Assembly (NCBI RefSeq): GCF_014931565.1
Contig: NZ_CP063353.1
Location: 2,232,001 to 2,296,000 of the forward strand
DNA from: Clostridium sp. 'deep sea'
GTDB taxonomy: Bacteria; Bacillota; UBA994; PWPR01
Length of the DNA stretch: 64,000 bases
Direction: 5' to 3'
In this document: piece by piece, positions 27,341 through 36,631 of the stretch
Layout of the letters: each line of letters opens with the position of its first letter
Numbering within the stretch: the stretch's first letter is position 1
Translations under genes and position numbers: made by a program
The notes under the pieces: model-generated
Seen by the model: the letters and a program-made list of their open reading frames with translations, nothing else
Told to the model about the DNA's origin: nothing
The model's database searches: none

Positions 27341-29437
27341 ATGAAAAGCCGAATCGGCAAAGCCTTAATAATTGCAATAGGTTCAATTTCCTTATTCGTG
27401 GTTGTTTTTGGCGCCATAACATTTATATATTATTATTCGCAACCTCTACCCCCACCCAAGGTCACAACGGCTAGTGAAATATTTGATGACCAAGATAACA
27501 TGGTTACAACTTTAGGTGGGGTTAAACGTTTTGAGGTTAATCTTAAAGATATATCCGTTAACTTTCAAAAAGCAATAGTGGCCATGGAAGACCACCGCTT
27601 TTATAGCCACCATGGTGTTGACTTATATGGTATAGCCAGAGCTATTTATACTAATCTAAGAAATGGTACTTTATATGGACCCGGTGGAAGCACTATAACT
27701 CAGCAAATGGCTCGTAACTCCTATGAGTTTTTGGGACAAGAAAAAAAATACTCCCGTAAAATAGTAGAAATGATTGTGTCTATTAAACTAGAGACAATTT
27801 ACACTAAAGATGAAATACTAGAGATGTATTGTAATGTAATTTATATGGGACATGGTGTGTATGGCATTGAATCTGCCTCTAAATTATACTTTGGCAAATC
27901 GGCTAAAGACTTAAACCTAAGTGAGGCCGCTACCCTAGCTGGCATAGTAAGAAGCCCGGGCTATAACTCACCCTATGTGTCACTCGAAAAAGCCACTAAA
28001 AGACGTAGTATTGTGCTAAATAGAATGTTAGAGCTTGGTTACATTACTGAGACAGAGAATAAAGAAGCTAAAGAACAAGAGATTAAAACCATTGGTTTAA
28101 AAACCTCTAAAAAAAATATAGACCATTTTCGCAATGCTGTTATGAAGTTTTTAAACAATGATATACCGAATATGCCTAGTAGCATAAATGGCGAAGAGTT
28201 ACTTAAAGAGGGTGGTTTAAAGATTTATACCACCATGAATACCAAAATGCAAGAGGCCGCTGAAGAGGCTGTGGAAAATTGGGGAGACCAAGAAAAACAC
28301 GATGGTTTGCAAACAGCTTTAGTGGCAGTAGACCCCCAAAATGGTGAAATTAAAGCCATGGTAGGTAGCAGAGATTTAAACCAAAGTACTTGGAGTAGAG
28401 TATTTGCCAAACGACCTCCAGGCTCTACCTTTAAACCATTTTTATATGCCTCTGCAATTGAAAGCAAACAGTATACAGCGGCAAGCATCTTAACAAGCGA
28501 ACCACTAACCTTTGAAATTTATAATCAAGAGCCTTATATTCCTCACGAAACTAACAGAGATGAATATTACGGTAACTTAACTATGCGTAAGGCCATACAA
28601 AAATCAAGCAATATTACCGCCATAGCCCTTAACTATGCCTTAACTGCAGATCCGTTTAAAGGGCCGTGGTCGGACAACTTAATTGATATAGCTAAACGTT
28701 TAGGTATCAAGTCTCAGTTAGATAGAGTGCTTAGTTTACCACTGGGAGTTAGCCCTGTTTCGCCTTTAGAAATGGCTAATGCCTATGCTACCTTTGCCAA
28801 TGGCGGTTACCGTAATGAACCATATTTTATTAAAAGAATAGAGGACAAACACGGTAATATTTTATTTGAAAACCGTCCCTATAAAGAAAAAGTTTTAGAT
28901 GAAAATGTAGCCTACATAATGACTAGCATGATGAAATCGGTATTAGAACCGGGTGGCACAGCTAGCTATTTAAAGTCTAAAATAGGTCGGCCTGCTGCCG
29001 CTAAAACTGGTACAAGTGAAAACAAATTCGATGCTTGGTTTGTAGGATATACTCCAGAAATAGCCTGTGCAGTATGGTCGGGAGCCGACGATAACTCAAA
29101 AAAAATTGCCAGTGGTGGAAGAACCTCGGGCTACACATGGTCTTACTTTGTTAAAAATGGTTTAGCAGATGTACCAGTAAAAGATTTTCCTGCAACTAAT
29201 AACCTGCGAACTGCTGTAATTGACCCCGAAAGTGGTCAGTTAGCAACAAGTAGATGTGAAAACTTTTATACTGAAGTATTTATTGCAGGAACAGAGCCAA
29301 CTCAAACCTGTGAATTACACCCAGATACCCTGTTTCCACCTATTGTAGATAACGATGGAGATGGTCAAAATGATTTTAATTTTTGGGATTGGTTGTTTAA
29401 TAAAAATAAAGATAAGAAGAGTAATACAGGAGATTAA
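27341..29437 (+). CDS. Class A penicillin-binding protein (PBP1A type)
   Basis: A 698-residue bifunctional peptidoglycan synthase. TM anchor at about 10-33. Glycosyltransferase family 51 domain at about 55-230 with catalytic E83 in AMEDHRFYSHHG and GGSTITQQMARN. Transpeptidase domain at about 320-620 with S362-T-F-K365, SSN near 425, and K555-T-G-T-S. It polymerises and crosslinks lipid II outside the membrane. The C-terminus is acidic with a short DNDGDGQND stretch. RBS GAGGAGG is close upstream. A hairpin array begins at its stop codon and probably ends the transcript. Confidence 0.95.
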   Translation: MKSRIGKALIIAIGSISLFVVVFGAITFIYYYSQPLPPPKVTTASEIFDDQDNMVTTLGGVKRFEVNLKDISVNFQKAIVAMEDHRFYSHHGVDLYGIARAIYTNLRNGTLYGPGGSTITQQMARNSYEFLGQEKKYSRKIVEMIVSIKLETIYTKDEILEMYCNVIYMGHGVYGIESASKLYFGKSAKDLNLSEAATLAGIVRSPGYNSPYVSLEKATKRRSIVLNRMLELGYITETENKEAKEQEIKTIGLKTSKKNIDHFRNAVMKFLNNDIPNMPSSINGEELLKEGGLKIYTTMNTKMQEAAEEAVENWGDQEKHDGLQTALVAVDPQNGEIKAMVGSRDLNQSTWSRVFAKRPPGSTFKPFLYASAIESKQYTAASILTSEPLTFEIYNQEPYIPHETNRDEYYGNLTMRKAIQKSSNITAIALNYALTADPFKGPWSDNLIDIAKRLGIKSQLDRVLSLPLGVSPVSPLEMANAYATFANGGYRNEPYFIKRIEDKHGNILFENRPYKEKVLDENVAYIMTSMMKSVLEPGGTASYLKSKIGRPAAAKTGTSENKFDAWFVGYTPEIACAVWSGADDNSKKIASGGRTSGYTWSYFVKNGLADVPVKDFPATNNLRTAVIDPESGQLATSRCENFYTEVFIAGTEPTQTCELHPDTLFPPIVDNDGDGQNDFNFWDWLFNKNKDKKSNTGD

Positions 29438-29551
29438 AAGGTCGCTTTAAAGGCGACCTTTGGTTTGGGCTCGCTTTCGCATTGCGGTTTGGGTATTTAC
29501 GGTGTAAATACGGGGTGGACTCACTGTGTTCGCGGATTGGGCTTCGCGGTA
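29437..29551 (+). repeat. Hairpin array 2, related CGGTTTGGG units
   Basis: Starts with the hairpin AAAGGTCGC / GCGACCTTT (29437-29462), then nonamers TGGTTTGGG (29461), CGGTTTGGG (29485), CGGGGTGGA (29511) and CGGATTGGG (29533) separated by 13-17 bases. The spacer TATTTACGGTGTAAATA is palindromic. It shares the nonamer-hairpin design with array 1 but is less regular. It may act as terminator or RNA element at the 3' end of the PBP gene. Confidence 0.6.
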
Positions 29552-29597
29552 ACTTTAAGCGATGCTTATAGAGAGTACCACACGGAGCGCTAGCTTC

Positions 29598-30253
29598 TTA
29601 TTCATTTTGGGCTATTTTATGAAATTCATCTTTGTAATAGCTTTTTCTAAAAAAGTCGGCTAATTCGTCTAAATCAGTGGCGATTTTTTCCAGTTGTAGG
29701 GGGTTTCGCTTTCTCCTTGGCTGTATACATAGTTGTAGCCATAACCATCAAAGGTATTGCTTACTACTTTTATCGCCATTTTTATGTTTAGCCCCTTTAA
29801 AAACATGTTTAAATTAATATTGCCGTATACACTTTCATACATTTTTTTGGCATATTCATAGTTTTCTTCTATAAATCTTTTACCAGCAATACGGCGTTCT
29901 TCTTTAAAACACTTCATAATAAACTCCGTCATTAACGGGTACTGATAATTAATTCGGGATTTTAGAAAGGCTGTTTCCCGTAAATTATGAATAATATCTC
30001 CGGGTATTAACTTAACATTTTTTTCAATCTCTTTTATGTAATAAACAATTGCATGGTTAACAACTGCCCAATAAAGCTTTTGCTTATTGCCAAAGTAATG
30101 AAAAATTAAGGCCTTAGAGACCCCTGCCTTTTCAGCAATTAAACTGGTTGAGCATTTATCATATCCTCTAGTTGCAAACTCCTTTATACAGGCAGTAATT
30201 ATTCTATCTTTTTTATCATGTAGCCTAGTATAATTTGACTGTAGCAAACACAT
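29598..30253 (-). CDS. TetR-family regulator, C-terminus frameshifted
   Basis: The N-terminal helix-turn-helix is typical TetR: RIITACIKEFATRGYDKCST, then IAEKAGVSKALIFHYFGNKQKLY (residues about 17-60). The frame stops at 29669 after TPYNWKKSPLI. One extra C in the five-C run (minus strand, 29703-29699) would instead give PLQLEKIATDLDELADFF and run to 29600, a far more protein-like ending, with the stop at 29600-29598. I therefore read this as a one-base deletion, real or a sequencing error. The start is uncertain (GTG/ATG at 30256/30253 sit too close to GAGGG). Two operator palindromes lie upstream. Confidence 0.75.
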
Positions 30254-30315
30254 CACCCTCAGTTTTTTAAAAACAAACCAAATTGGTTAATTAAACAATT
30301 TTAGCTTATCATCGC

Positions 30316-30370
30316 TGACCATAAAGGTCAATACCCCAAAATAGTTTAGTTTTACTGACCTTAGCGGTCA
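30316..30370. promoter_or_regulatory. Two operator palindromes upstream of the TetR gene
   Basis: TGACCATAAAGGTCA (30316-30330) and TGACCTTAGCGGTCA (30356-30370) are both TGACC-N5-GGTCA, 40 bases apart and 63 bases or more before the TetR start. They are probable autoregulatory operators. Confidence 0.7.
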
Positions 30371-30403
30371 ATGTGGGGGTGTGTATAAACTAATTTCTTA
30401 CTA

Positions 30404-31057
30404 TTATTGGTACGAATATTGAACTACATAATGAAGTATTATACCTTTGTGCTCTATCTTTATGGCAAATCTACTGTTGAAATCTAAATCAGGAAATACA
30501 TCTATAACTGAGTTATATGATTGATTACCAAAGTGCGTAAATCCAACTGCTGAATTAGCAATAGATGGTCGCTGCAATCTTCTTTCAGGATTGTTATCTA
30601 TTGTATATAATATATCTCCCCATTTATTGTTTGCTCTTAAAGTACCAGTATCATAGTAAACTATAGATATTCTTTTAATTTTACCTTTCCCATTAAATGA
30701 TCCAACATTACAAAACGAAAACCCTCCAGATGTAGTTCCACAGATTTGACCCATTTTTGTTAACCTTGGCACATCCCCAACTCCTCTCCAATTAATTCCA
30801 TTTGTGCTAATTTCTAGTTTTCCATTATTAAGTCTAAGATAACCATTTAAAAAATTGATTACTTTATTGGTGACAATATGACCATTTTCATCTGTTTTTA
30901 CATTTTTGTTAGGTTCGGCAGCTACAGTTGATAGATTACTTATACTTTGCTGAACTCCTAAAGCGGTCATGTATTTATTATTATCACTTCCATTATTAAT
31001 ATCTAATTTCGTTGCTTTTTGAATCATACCAATTCCCATATCTATAAAATTACTCAT
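30404..31057 (-). CDS. Phage tail fibre-like protein
   Basis: A 217-residue protein at the distal end of the tail element. It opens with MSNFIDMGIGMIQKATKLD, a short helical region, then ALGVQQSISNLSTVA and a beta-rich C-terminal domain with FGNQSYNSVIDVFPDLDF. This is a plausible fibre tip or fibre accessory protein, but no family is recognised. Start ATG 31057 follows GGGGGAG and overlaps the upstream fibre gene by 8 bases, so the two are coupled. It lies downstream of the amidase terminator and may have its own promoter. Confidence 0.6.
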   Translation of the reverse strand: MSNFIDMGIGMIQKATKLDINNGSDNNKYMTALGVQQSISNLSTVAAEPNKNVKTDENGHIVTNKVINFLNGYLRLNNGKLEISTNGINWRGVGDVPRLTKMGQICGTTSGGFSFCNVGSFNGKGKIKRISIVYYDTGTLRANNKWGDILYTIDNNPERRLQRPSIANSAVGFTHFGNQSYNSVIDVFPDLDFNSRFAIKIEHKGIILHYVVQYSYQ

Positions 31058-31673
31058 TAATCTCAACTCCCCCATCACTAGATATTATTAAACCCTTAGA
31101 GTTGTATTTCAGGTTGAATTTTATTATTCTTCTTATGCTTACTCCATCAACTCTAAAGTATTGCTCTGTTATTGTTTGATAAAAGCCATTATCATCTGGA
31201 TTACTGGCTGTTTTACGTAAATAAAGGGTGTTATCTTTACGTTTATATTCTACCGTAATAGGGTTTTCATTTGAGTCTGTTTCGGTTACCTCAAACTTAA
31301 GTCTATCAAGTGATAATAAACCACCATTCCATTCTATTTTATCTTTTGTTACATCTAAAATAGGGTTCCAGGTTGACCCATTATCTGTAGTATAGTCCAT
31401 ACATAAACCTACTTCACCCTCTACATTTGAATCTTTTAATATAAGTCGCTGTTGCATAGTATCTTGAGTGTTATTAATAATAACCCCAGAAGAATTATTA
31501 TCTCTATTTTCTTTTGTAAGTTTTAAACTATTATCAACAGTTAATGAACCAGTTACCATTGTATCGGTATGTACATAAGAATCTGCAATACCTTGTTCAA
31601 TACGGTTTAAATCATGTTCTGTTACTACATCATTCATTTCCCAATTTGTTTTTGATACAAAGTTTCTACTCAT
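31050..31673 (-). CDS. Tail fibre protein with shared adaptor N-terminus
   Basis: A 207-residue protein. Residues 7-33 (SKTNWEMNDVVTEHDLNRIE) match closely the start of the 39977-40225 product, an adaptor found at the head of many clostridial tail fibre proteins. The rest is beta-rich with TGSLTVDNSL and a segment resembling trimeric fibre shafts. Start ATG 31673 is set by GGATAGGTGG. Its presence beyond the lysis genes suggests a second, possibly alternative, receptor-binding fibre. Confidence 0.65.
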   Translation of the reverse strand: MSRNFVSKTNWEMNDVVTEHDLNRIEQGIADSYVHTDTMVTGSLTVDNSLKLTKENRDNNSSGVIINNTQDTMQQRLILKDSNVEGEVGLCMDYTTDNGSTWNPILDVTKDKIEWNGGLLSLDRLKFEVTETDSNENPITVEYKRKDNTLYLRKTASNPDDNGFYQTITEQYFRVDGVSIRRIIKFNLKYNSKGLIISSDGGVEINE

Positions 31674-31758
31674 TTTTCCACCTATCCAATTCATTTTTTT
31701 GTAAAACAGTACAGTTATAAACAACCTAAGTAATAAGAAAAATACTACTTAAATATAA

Positions 31759-31785
31759 AAAAGAGCAGATTAATCTGCTCTTTTA
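31759..31785 (-). terminator. Rho-independent terminator after the lysis genes
   Basis: Perfect palindrome AAAAGAGCAGATTAATCTGCTCTTTT with a T-rich continuation on the minus strand, between the amidase and the distal fibre genes. Confidence 0.85.
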
Positions 31786-31837
31786 ATACTATTTACTTTA
31801 TTAAACCGACTTAACTTTAGAATACTTATTTATACCT

Positions 31838-32578
31838 TTACTCAACTTTATTATTCTTAAGTATTCTTCTAAACATCTCCCAAACAACCCAAGCTGGTAA
31901 TGGTTTTAGTAAGTCTTTTTTCCACTGCTCGGGGTTGTTTAAGTAACCAGCTTTTGTTAATTCATTTATAGCATGTTTACCAATTTCAGTTCGCCATTCA
32001 GGCTTAGGCCTACCAAACATCTTTATGATAGAATCGGTGAGTACCTGAGCAGCTTGTTTTCTAAACTTATCACTTTTAAGTAATTTTAGATCAGCTTTAT
32101 TAGACATAAAACCATGCTCAATTAAAACTGCAGGAATACCAGCTTTATGGGTCTCTCGGTTCATAAAGAAATTACACCATTCATTAAGATTACCGGCTCT
32201 CATTCCTCTTGAAGGATGCGTAAAGTTTTTTTGAGCTTGATTAAGCCAATGTTCACAAAATTGCTTGGCTGTTTCATTTTCATGCCAATAAAATATCCAA
32301 TAACCTCTCGGTTTGGGGTCGCTATTATAATCGGCATGAATGCTTATTAAAAAATCTGCTTTATTATTTTTAGATATTTTTAATCTTTGTTGTAGACTAT
32401 TACTATTACCTTGCAAAGGCTGGGTTAAAATTACTTGAAATCCTGCTTCTTGCAGATTTTTTTTAGCGTAACCTGCTACGGCAGAGTTAAACTCGAACTC
32501 TGCCATTTCTGGTACCCCTTTACTTTTGGTTAAGGGGTACGTTTCTATTCCGTGACCTGCATCAAGAGCGATTATCAT
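31838..32578 (-). CDS. N-acetylmuramoyl-L-alanine amidase (tail element lysin)
   Basis: A 246-residue Amidase_3 enzyme. Zinc ligands and catalytic residues are in IALDAGHG (H9), LISIHADYN (H81) and VLIEHGFMSN (Glu near 155). The C-terminal 60 residues (HAINELTKAGYLNNPEQW...) form a small helical domain often found on phage lysins. It cuts the amide bond between muramic acid and the stem peptide, releasing particles once the holin opens the membrane. There is no signal peptide. It overlaps the holin gene by 17 bases. Confidence 0.9.
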   Translation of the reverse strand: MIIALDAGHGIETYPLTKSKGVPEMAEFEFNSAVAGYAKKNLQEAGFQVILTQPLQGNSNSLQQRLKISKNNKADFLISIHADYNSDPKPRGYWIFYWHENETAKQFCEHWLNQAQKNFTHPSRGMRAGNLNEWCNFFMNRETHKAGIPAVLIEHGFMSNKADLKLLKSDKFRKQAAQVLTDSIIKMFGRPKPEWRTEIGKHAINELTKAGYLNNPEQWKKDLLKPLPAWVVWEMFRRILKNNKVE

Positions 32579-32987
32579 CTTGAGTCATCTCCGATTTATT
32601 TTGAAAAATTTTTATGGCCTGTTTTAATGCATTAGGAACTGGTAAACCAATTCTACCTGCGTTTTCTATTATGGATAATAATTCTGTTCCTAAGTAGAAA
32701 AATATAACTGCGTTCATGATTAAATTAGTTTTGGCAGTACCCAAAGCTACATCACCAAAATGACCTGCTGACACTAACAAAAAAATCATCACTTTGCCAG
32801 CTATGCCTCTTCTACCTATTTTACTAGATAATTGTTTTTCAACAAAGGCTGCCAATATTCCCGTGATGATATCTATTGAGATTATAATTACTAATACAGT
32901 GAGTAGGTCCGACCACCCACCAAACACTGCAGCTATTTTTGCTGCAATAAAAGCCAAAGAGGCTTTTATAATATTTGAGGTTTGCAT
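32562..32987 (-). CDS. Phage holin (TcdE/phage_holin_4 family)
   Basis: A 141-residue membrane protein with about three helices (10-25, 30-50, 70-110) and the family pattern IISIDIITGILAAF around 35-50 and SKIGRRGIAGK near 56. These holins form pores that let the amidase reach the wall; relatives such as TcdE also export large proteins. It is placed directly before the amidase and after the radical SAM genes, so lysis is transcribed with particle production. Confidence 0.88.
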   Translation of the reverse strand: MQTSNIIKASLAFIAAKIAAVFGGWSDLLTVLVIIISIDIITGILAAFVEKQLSSKIGRRGIAGKVMIFLLVSAGHFGDVALGTAKTNLIMNAVIFFYLGTELLSIIENAGRIGLPVPNALKQAIKIFQNKSEMTQDDNRS

Positions 32988-33002
32988 GTAATATGCTCCT
33001 TT

Positions 33003-34037
33003 TTATTTATTTTTTTGGAATTTATTAGAGATGTAAACTATAAGCTTTCTGTATATCTCACAATGCTGTCCGTTAATTTTATCTAATGATTTAAACTCTC
33101 TATAAAAATGAGCATTACAACCGCCAGAGCACTTACCTGCTAACTCACAGCCGCTTAAATAACATTGCTCTAATCTCTTAGAGACTTGTTTAAGCAATTC
33201 TAATCTTTCTTTGCAATATAATATATCTCCAAAATCATCATAATCATCTAAATAGCCAAAGTTTAGTTCTCTTGGGAAAGCACCAAAATCACATAATCCT
33301 AATAAACCATCATTATCCATACCTATCCAGTGGTCATGGCAATTGGTACACAATGCACCCGAGGCTGATTGTCCTGTTAACATTTTTAAAATTTGTTTAA
33401 ACTGAAAAATTTCTATTCTATTTTGATCTTTAATCCAATAATCAAATAGCTTACACATGGATTTTATATATTTTTGAGTATATTCATTATCTATACCATC
33501 ACCAAACAGTTCATTAATTCTAAAGTGTTTTACTCCTAAAGATTTAATATGCTCGTATTCATTTATTATATTATCTAAAAAGATTTCATTGCCAACACTA
33601 ACAAGCCCTACATTAATGTTTTTACTTAATAACAGTTTTATTTTATCTGCTATTATTTCATGGTCGCACCTATAATGGTCTGATGAAAGTCCATCATAAG
33701 ATACAGCATAGCTTAGCTTAAGCCTTTTAATCAAATCTATCCATTCTTCATTAACCAATGTTCCATTAGAAGTCATTGAATACCTAACTCCTATATTTAG
33801 GCTTTTAGCATATTGATTAATTTCTTCATAAAAAGAAACTGGCATAATTAAAGGCTCTCCACCATGAAAAAAAAGAGAAATATTTTTAAAATATTTACTA
33901 GCTAATTTAATTATCTTCTTAACATTGTTAATATCTATGTCTTGTCCTGTTTTTTTAATGAGTTGGGCATCATAACAATACTTGCATTTTAAATTACATC
34001 TGTGTGTTAGTTTTAAAAAGATACTTAAATTTCTCAT
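33003..34037 (-). CDS. Radical SAM/SPASM protein A
   Basis: A 344-residue radical SAM enzyme. The [4Fe-4S]-SAM motif CNLKCKYC uses C14, C18 and C21. FFHGGEPL near 58 is the SAM-binding GGE motif. The C-terminal half (about 230-325) has a SPASM-type cysteine set: CTNCHDHW, GLCDFG, then CYLSGCELAGKCSGGC and a final HC, predicted to hold one or two extra clusters. Such proteins modify ribosomal peptides or proteins, for example through thioether or other crosslinks. It overlaps gene B by 4 bases (ATGA) and lies three genes downstream of the octad-repeat fibre. Confidence 0.9.
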   Translation of the reverse strand: MRNLSIFLKLTHRCNLKCKYCYDAQLIKKTGQDIDINNVKKIIKLASKYFKNISLFFHGGEPLIMPVSFYEEINQYAKSLNIGVRYSMTSNGTLVNEEWIDLIKRLKLSYAVSYDGLSSDHYRCDHEIIADKIKLLLSKNINVGLVSVGNEIFLDNIINEYEHIKSLGVKHFRINELFGDGIDNEYTQKYIKSMCKLFDYWIKDQNRIEIFQFKQILKMLTGQSASGALCTNCHDHWIGMDNDGLLGLCDFGAFPRELNFGYLDDYDDFGDILYCKERLELLKQVSKRLEQCYLSGCELAGKCSGGCNAHFYREFKSLDKINGQHCEIYRKLIVYISNKFQKNK

Positions 34038-35203
34038 AGCCCTATCCTGCCTTCCCAGTTATAATCAATAATTTGTTTAATAGTTGAAAGCCCTCTATAT
34101 GCAGATTTTTTTAGTTTTTTAGATACAGCTGGATTAATATTGTCTAACTCTTCTATACTTAAATCTTTGATTTTCACAAAAACATGTTTAATCATTGCCT
34201 TAAAAATATAACAAAAATTTGGATCTGGCTTAGTCGCATCACCATATAGAGTAAGTGAAGATCCGTTACAGCCTCCAAAGCAATATTCAGAAAAATCACA
34301 GGTTTTTAAACAGTTCAGCCTTTTATCTGCCTGTTGCTGTTTTAGCATTAAAAAATTTTTATGATAAAATACATTAGCAATATTCTTATAGTCACTAATA
34401 TTACCTAAGTTATAAGGATACCACCTGTCACAGGGATAAATATCCCCATTTGGGTTAAATGCTAACCACTTACCAACGCAAGTATCATAATAACAGGGTA
34501 AACTTTTTGAACCTAAAATAAGGTCTATAAAAGTCATAAAAGTTCTTTCACTCACACCATCTTTGTCACTTAACCAATAATCAAAAAACTTAAGATATTT
34601 ATCTAAAAACTCGTCTGGGTTTTCTAAAGGACGAACAATGGTACCGTTCATATCATAAGGAGTGGCTATATTATAAGAAAATGATTTTATACCATTTTCT
34701 TTATATAAATTATATGTGTCTATTAATTTATCTACATTATGGTAGCCAATTACTGTTATTAATCCACAGTTTCCTGTTTTATTAAAATATTTTTTAAAAT
34801 TACTAAATACTTTGTTACCACTGCCTCTCGAAACATCATGAGCAGTTCCATCATATGATACTCCTACATTTATTTTAAGTTTAATCATAGTTTCTATCAT
34901 ATCATCATCTAGTAATGTTCCATTTGTTTGTAGTTTAAAATCTACTGTATCTATATATTTTTCTACGATTTCACAAGCCTCAGTTAACCACTCTTTACCC
35001 ATTAACAGGGCTTCGCCACCATGCCAGATCCAATTAACAGATTTAGCAAAGTTGCCTAATTTTTTTGATATTTCCTCAACCGTATCTAATGACATATCAT
35101 TTTTTATTTCATCTCTATATTTTTTATCATAACAGTAAATACAATTTAAATTACATCTATGGGTAGGTTTAACCATAATACCTATTCTATCTAAGAGTTG
35201 CAT
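34034..35203 (-). CDS. Radical SAM/SPASM protein B
   Basis: A 389-residue radical SAM/SPASM protein. The cluster motif CNLNCIYC comprises C17, C21 and C24; WIWHGGEALL near 58 is the GGE motif. The SPASM region runs CYYDTCVGKW, IYPCDRWYPYNLGN, then CLKTCDFSEYCFGGCNG and a late FC. The pattern YNLGN after the cysteine is typical of peptide-modifying SPASM enzymes such as anaerobic sulfatase-maturase relatives. It starts inside the 3' end of the 67-residue small gene and ends in a 4-base overlap with gene A, so the three are tightly coupled. Confidence 0.9.
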   Translation of the reverse strand: MQLLDRIGIMVKPTHRCNLNCIYCYDKKYRDEIKNDMSLDTVEEISKKLGNFAKSVNWIWHGGEALLMGKEWLTEACEIVEKYIDTVDFKLQTNGTLLDDDMIETMIKLKINVGVSYDGTAHDVSRGSGNKVFSNFKKYFNKTGNCGLITVIGYHNVDKLIDTYNLYKENGIKSFSYNIATPYDMNGTIVRPLENPDEFLDKYLKFFDYWLSDKDGVSERTFMTFIDLILGSKSLPCYYDTCVGKWLAFNPNGDIYPCDRWYPYNLGNISDYKNIANVFYHKNFLMLKQQQADKRLNCLKTCDFSEYCFGGCNGSSLTLYGDATKPDPNFCYIFKAMIKHVFVKIKDLSIEELDNINPAVSKKLKKSAYRGLSTIKQIIDYNWEGRIGL

Positions 35204-35390
35204 AATAAGAGCCTTTCATTATTTTTAACTGTTTATATGAATCTTCTAAAAGTTTCTGTTGGTTTATTTCAGCTTTATTGGCAGCAAAATGAACATCTGT
35301 ATGCCTGAAACCTCGCTCTTCAACATTATTAAATTTTTTAAAAAGCCTTAATTCATTTATATTAAAATTAGCTACTTTATAATCTTTCAT
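35187..35390 (-). CDS. Small protein between radical SAM genes
   Basis: A 67-residue basic protein (MKDYKVANFNINELRLFKKF...) with no Cys. Residues 27-55 are probably helical and end in SYKQLKIMKGSYYATLR. It overlaps the next radical SAM gene by 17 bases, a spacing typical of precursor peptides or recognition subunits beside their maturases. I do not recognise a family. It could be a precursor whose Tyr/Lys-rich C-terminus is modified, a RiPP recognition element-like partner, or a fibre chaperone. RBS is GAGGTGAAGAC. Confidence 0.55.
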   Translation of the reverse strand: MKDYKVANFNINELRLFKKFNNVEERGFRHTDVHFAANKAEINQQKLLEDSYKQLKIMKGSYYATLR

Positions 35391-35425
35391 GTCTTCACCT
35401 CAACTAAAGAGTATTTAAAATAAAA

Positions 35426-36556
35426 TTATCTTCTGTTTAGTAATTTTTTTACTATAGGATTTAAAATTGGTTTATTAGTGTTGTTTATATAGTTATATAC
35501 ATGAGTAAATGTTTTTTTAAATATTGTACAATCTCTAGTAGCATGGCTTGCTACATCTCCATTATCACTTAAAGCTGTTGCTGGACAAGCACCGTGACAA
35601 ATATGAAAGAGATTACATTTTATCTCGTCTCTGCAGCGTGTTAGTTTTTTACTAACTTGGTTTACATAGTTTTCATAACTAGTGCTTAGAAATGCTTCTT
35701 GAAAAGTTAATTCATTAATATTACCCATTTGGTATTCTTCTGTCCAATCTCTACCACATGGATAATAATTACCCCTAGGATCTACACTAATCCATTTATA
35801 ATTGCAGATCATATTATTACAGACCATGCCCTTTTTTTGACCTATGGCAAGTTTTATTAATCTATCAAAATTTGTTATAGATGATCTACAATCCATTTTT
35901 GTAATATAGTGATTAAATAACTCACACATATAATTTATATATTGATTTATGTTCATATCATCGTATAAGTCTTTATCCATATGTTTTGTTTTAAACATAG
36001 GGGCAAACTGAACATTAATATTTAACATATTAAAGTACTCAAACTCTTTAATTAACTGCTGATAATTATTTTTACTAACTAAGCATATACAGCCTAAAGA
36101 ACCCGAGCTTTTTCTTGTAAGTTGCATATTCTTTAGGATTTTTTTAGTAGAACCCCTAGTTAATTCGTTAGTTAAACCATCAAAACTAAAACCAAATGAA
36201 ATTCCATATGTATTTGCAACCTCTAAAATCTCTTCACTTAATAATGTTGCATTGGTTTGTATTGCTGCCTCAATATTACATCTGTAAGAAGAATTATATA
36301 CTCTTAAAAGCTGCCCTAATTCTTTAATCCACTCAACACCTACAAGCAAGGGTTCACCTCCATGTAGTACTATTGAACCCCCTTCGTAGTACCTAGCAAC
36401 GTTATAGATTATTTTTTCTAATATTTCCAGAGACATTACGGTTACATTATCTTTAATGTTTTTATCTCTGTTATAACAGTATGGGCATTGTAGATTGCAG
36501 TCGTTAGTTACTTTAGCTATAACAGTTATGTATTTGTTTTGATTTTTTTCAAACAT
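35426..36556 (-). CDS. Radical SAM/SPASM protein C
   Basis: A 376-residue radical SAM/SPASM protein. The cluster motif CNLQCPYC comprises C20, C24 and C27; SIVLHGGEPLL near 60 is the GGE motif. The SPASM set includes MVCNNMICNYKW, YYPCGRDW, then CRDEIKCNLFHICHGACPA and a late RDC. ATG 36556 is preferred over a longer frame because AAGAGG is suitably placed. It is separated from the octad-repeat gene by a short hairpin, which may lower enzyme level relative to substrate, as seen in many RiPP operons. Confidence 0.9.
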   Translation of the reverse strand: MFEKNQNKYITVIAKVTNDCNLQCPYCYNRDKNIKDNVTVMSLEILEKIIYNVARYYEGGSIVLHGGEPLLVGVEWIKELGQLLRVYNSSYRCNIEAAIQTNATLLSEEILEVANTYGISFGFSFDGLTNELTRGSTKKILKNMQLTRKSSGSLGCICLVSKNNYQQLIKEFEYFNMLNINVQFAPMFKTKHMDKDLYDDMNINQYINYMCELFNHYITKMDCRSSITNFDRLIKLAIGQKKGMVCNNMICNYKWISVDPRGNYYPCGRDWTEEYQMGNINELTFQEAFLSTSYENYVNQVSKKLTRCRDEIKCNLFHICHGACPATALSDNGDVASHATRDCTIFKKTFTHVYNYINNTNKPILNPIVKKLLNRR

Positions 36557-36596
36557 TACTATACCTCTTTTTGTAAATATAGTTGGTTTAAAAGTA

Positions 36597-36623
36597 AAAG
36601 TGATAGGCAATGCCTATCACTTT
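36597..36623 (-). terminator. Hairpin between fibre and radical SAM C genes
   Basis: Perfect palindrome AAAGTGATAGGCA / TGCCTATCACTTT just after the octad-repeat gene, followed by TTACTTTT on the minus strand. It is probably a partial terminator. Confidence 0.7.
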
Positions 36624-36631
36624 ATATTCTT

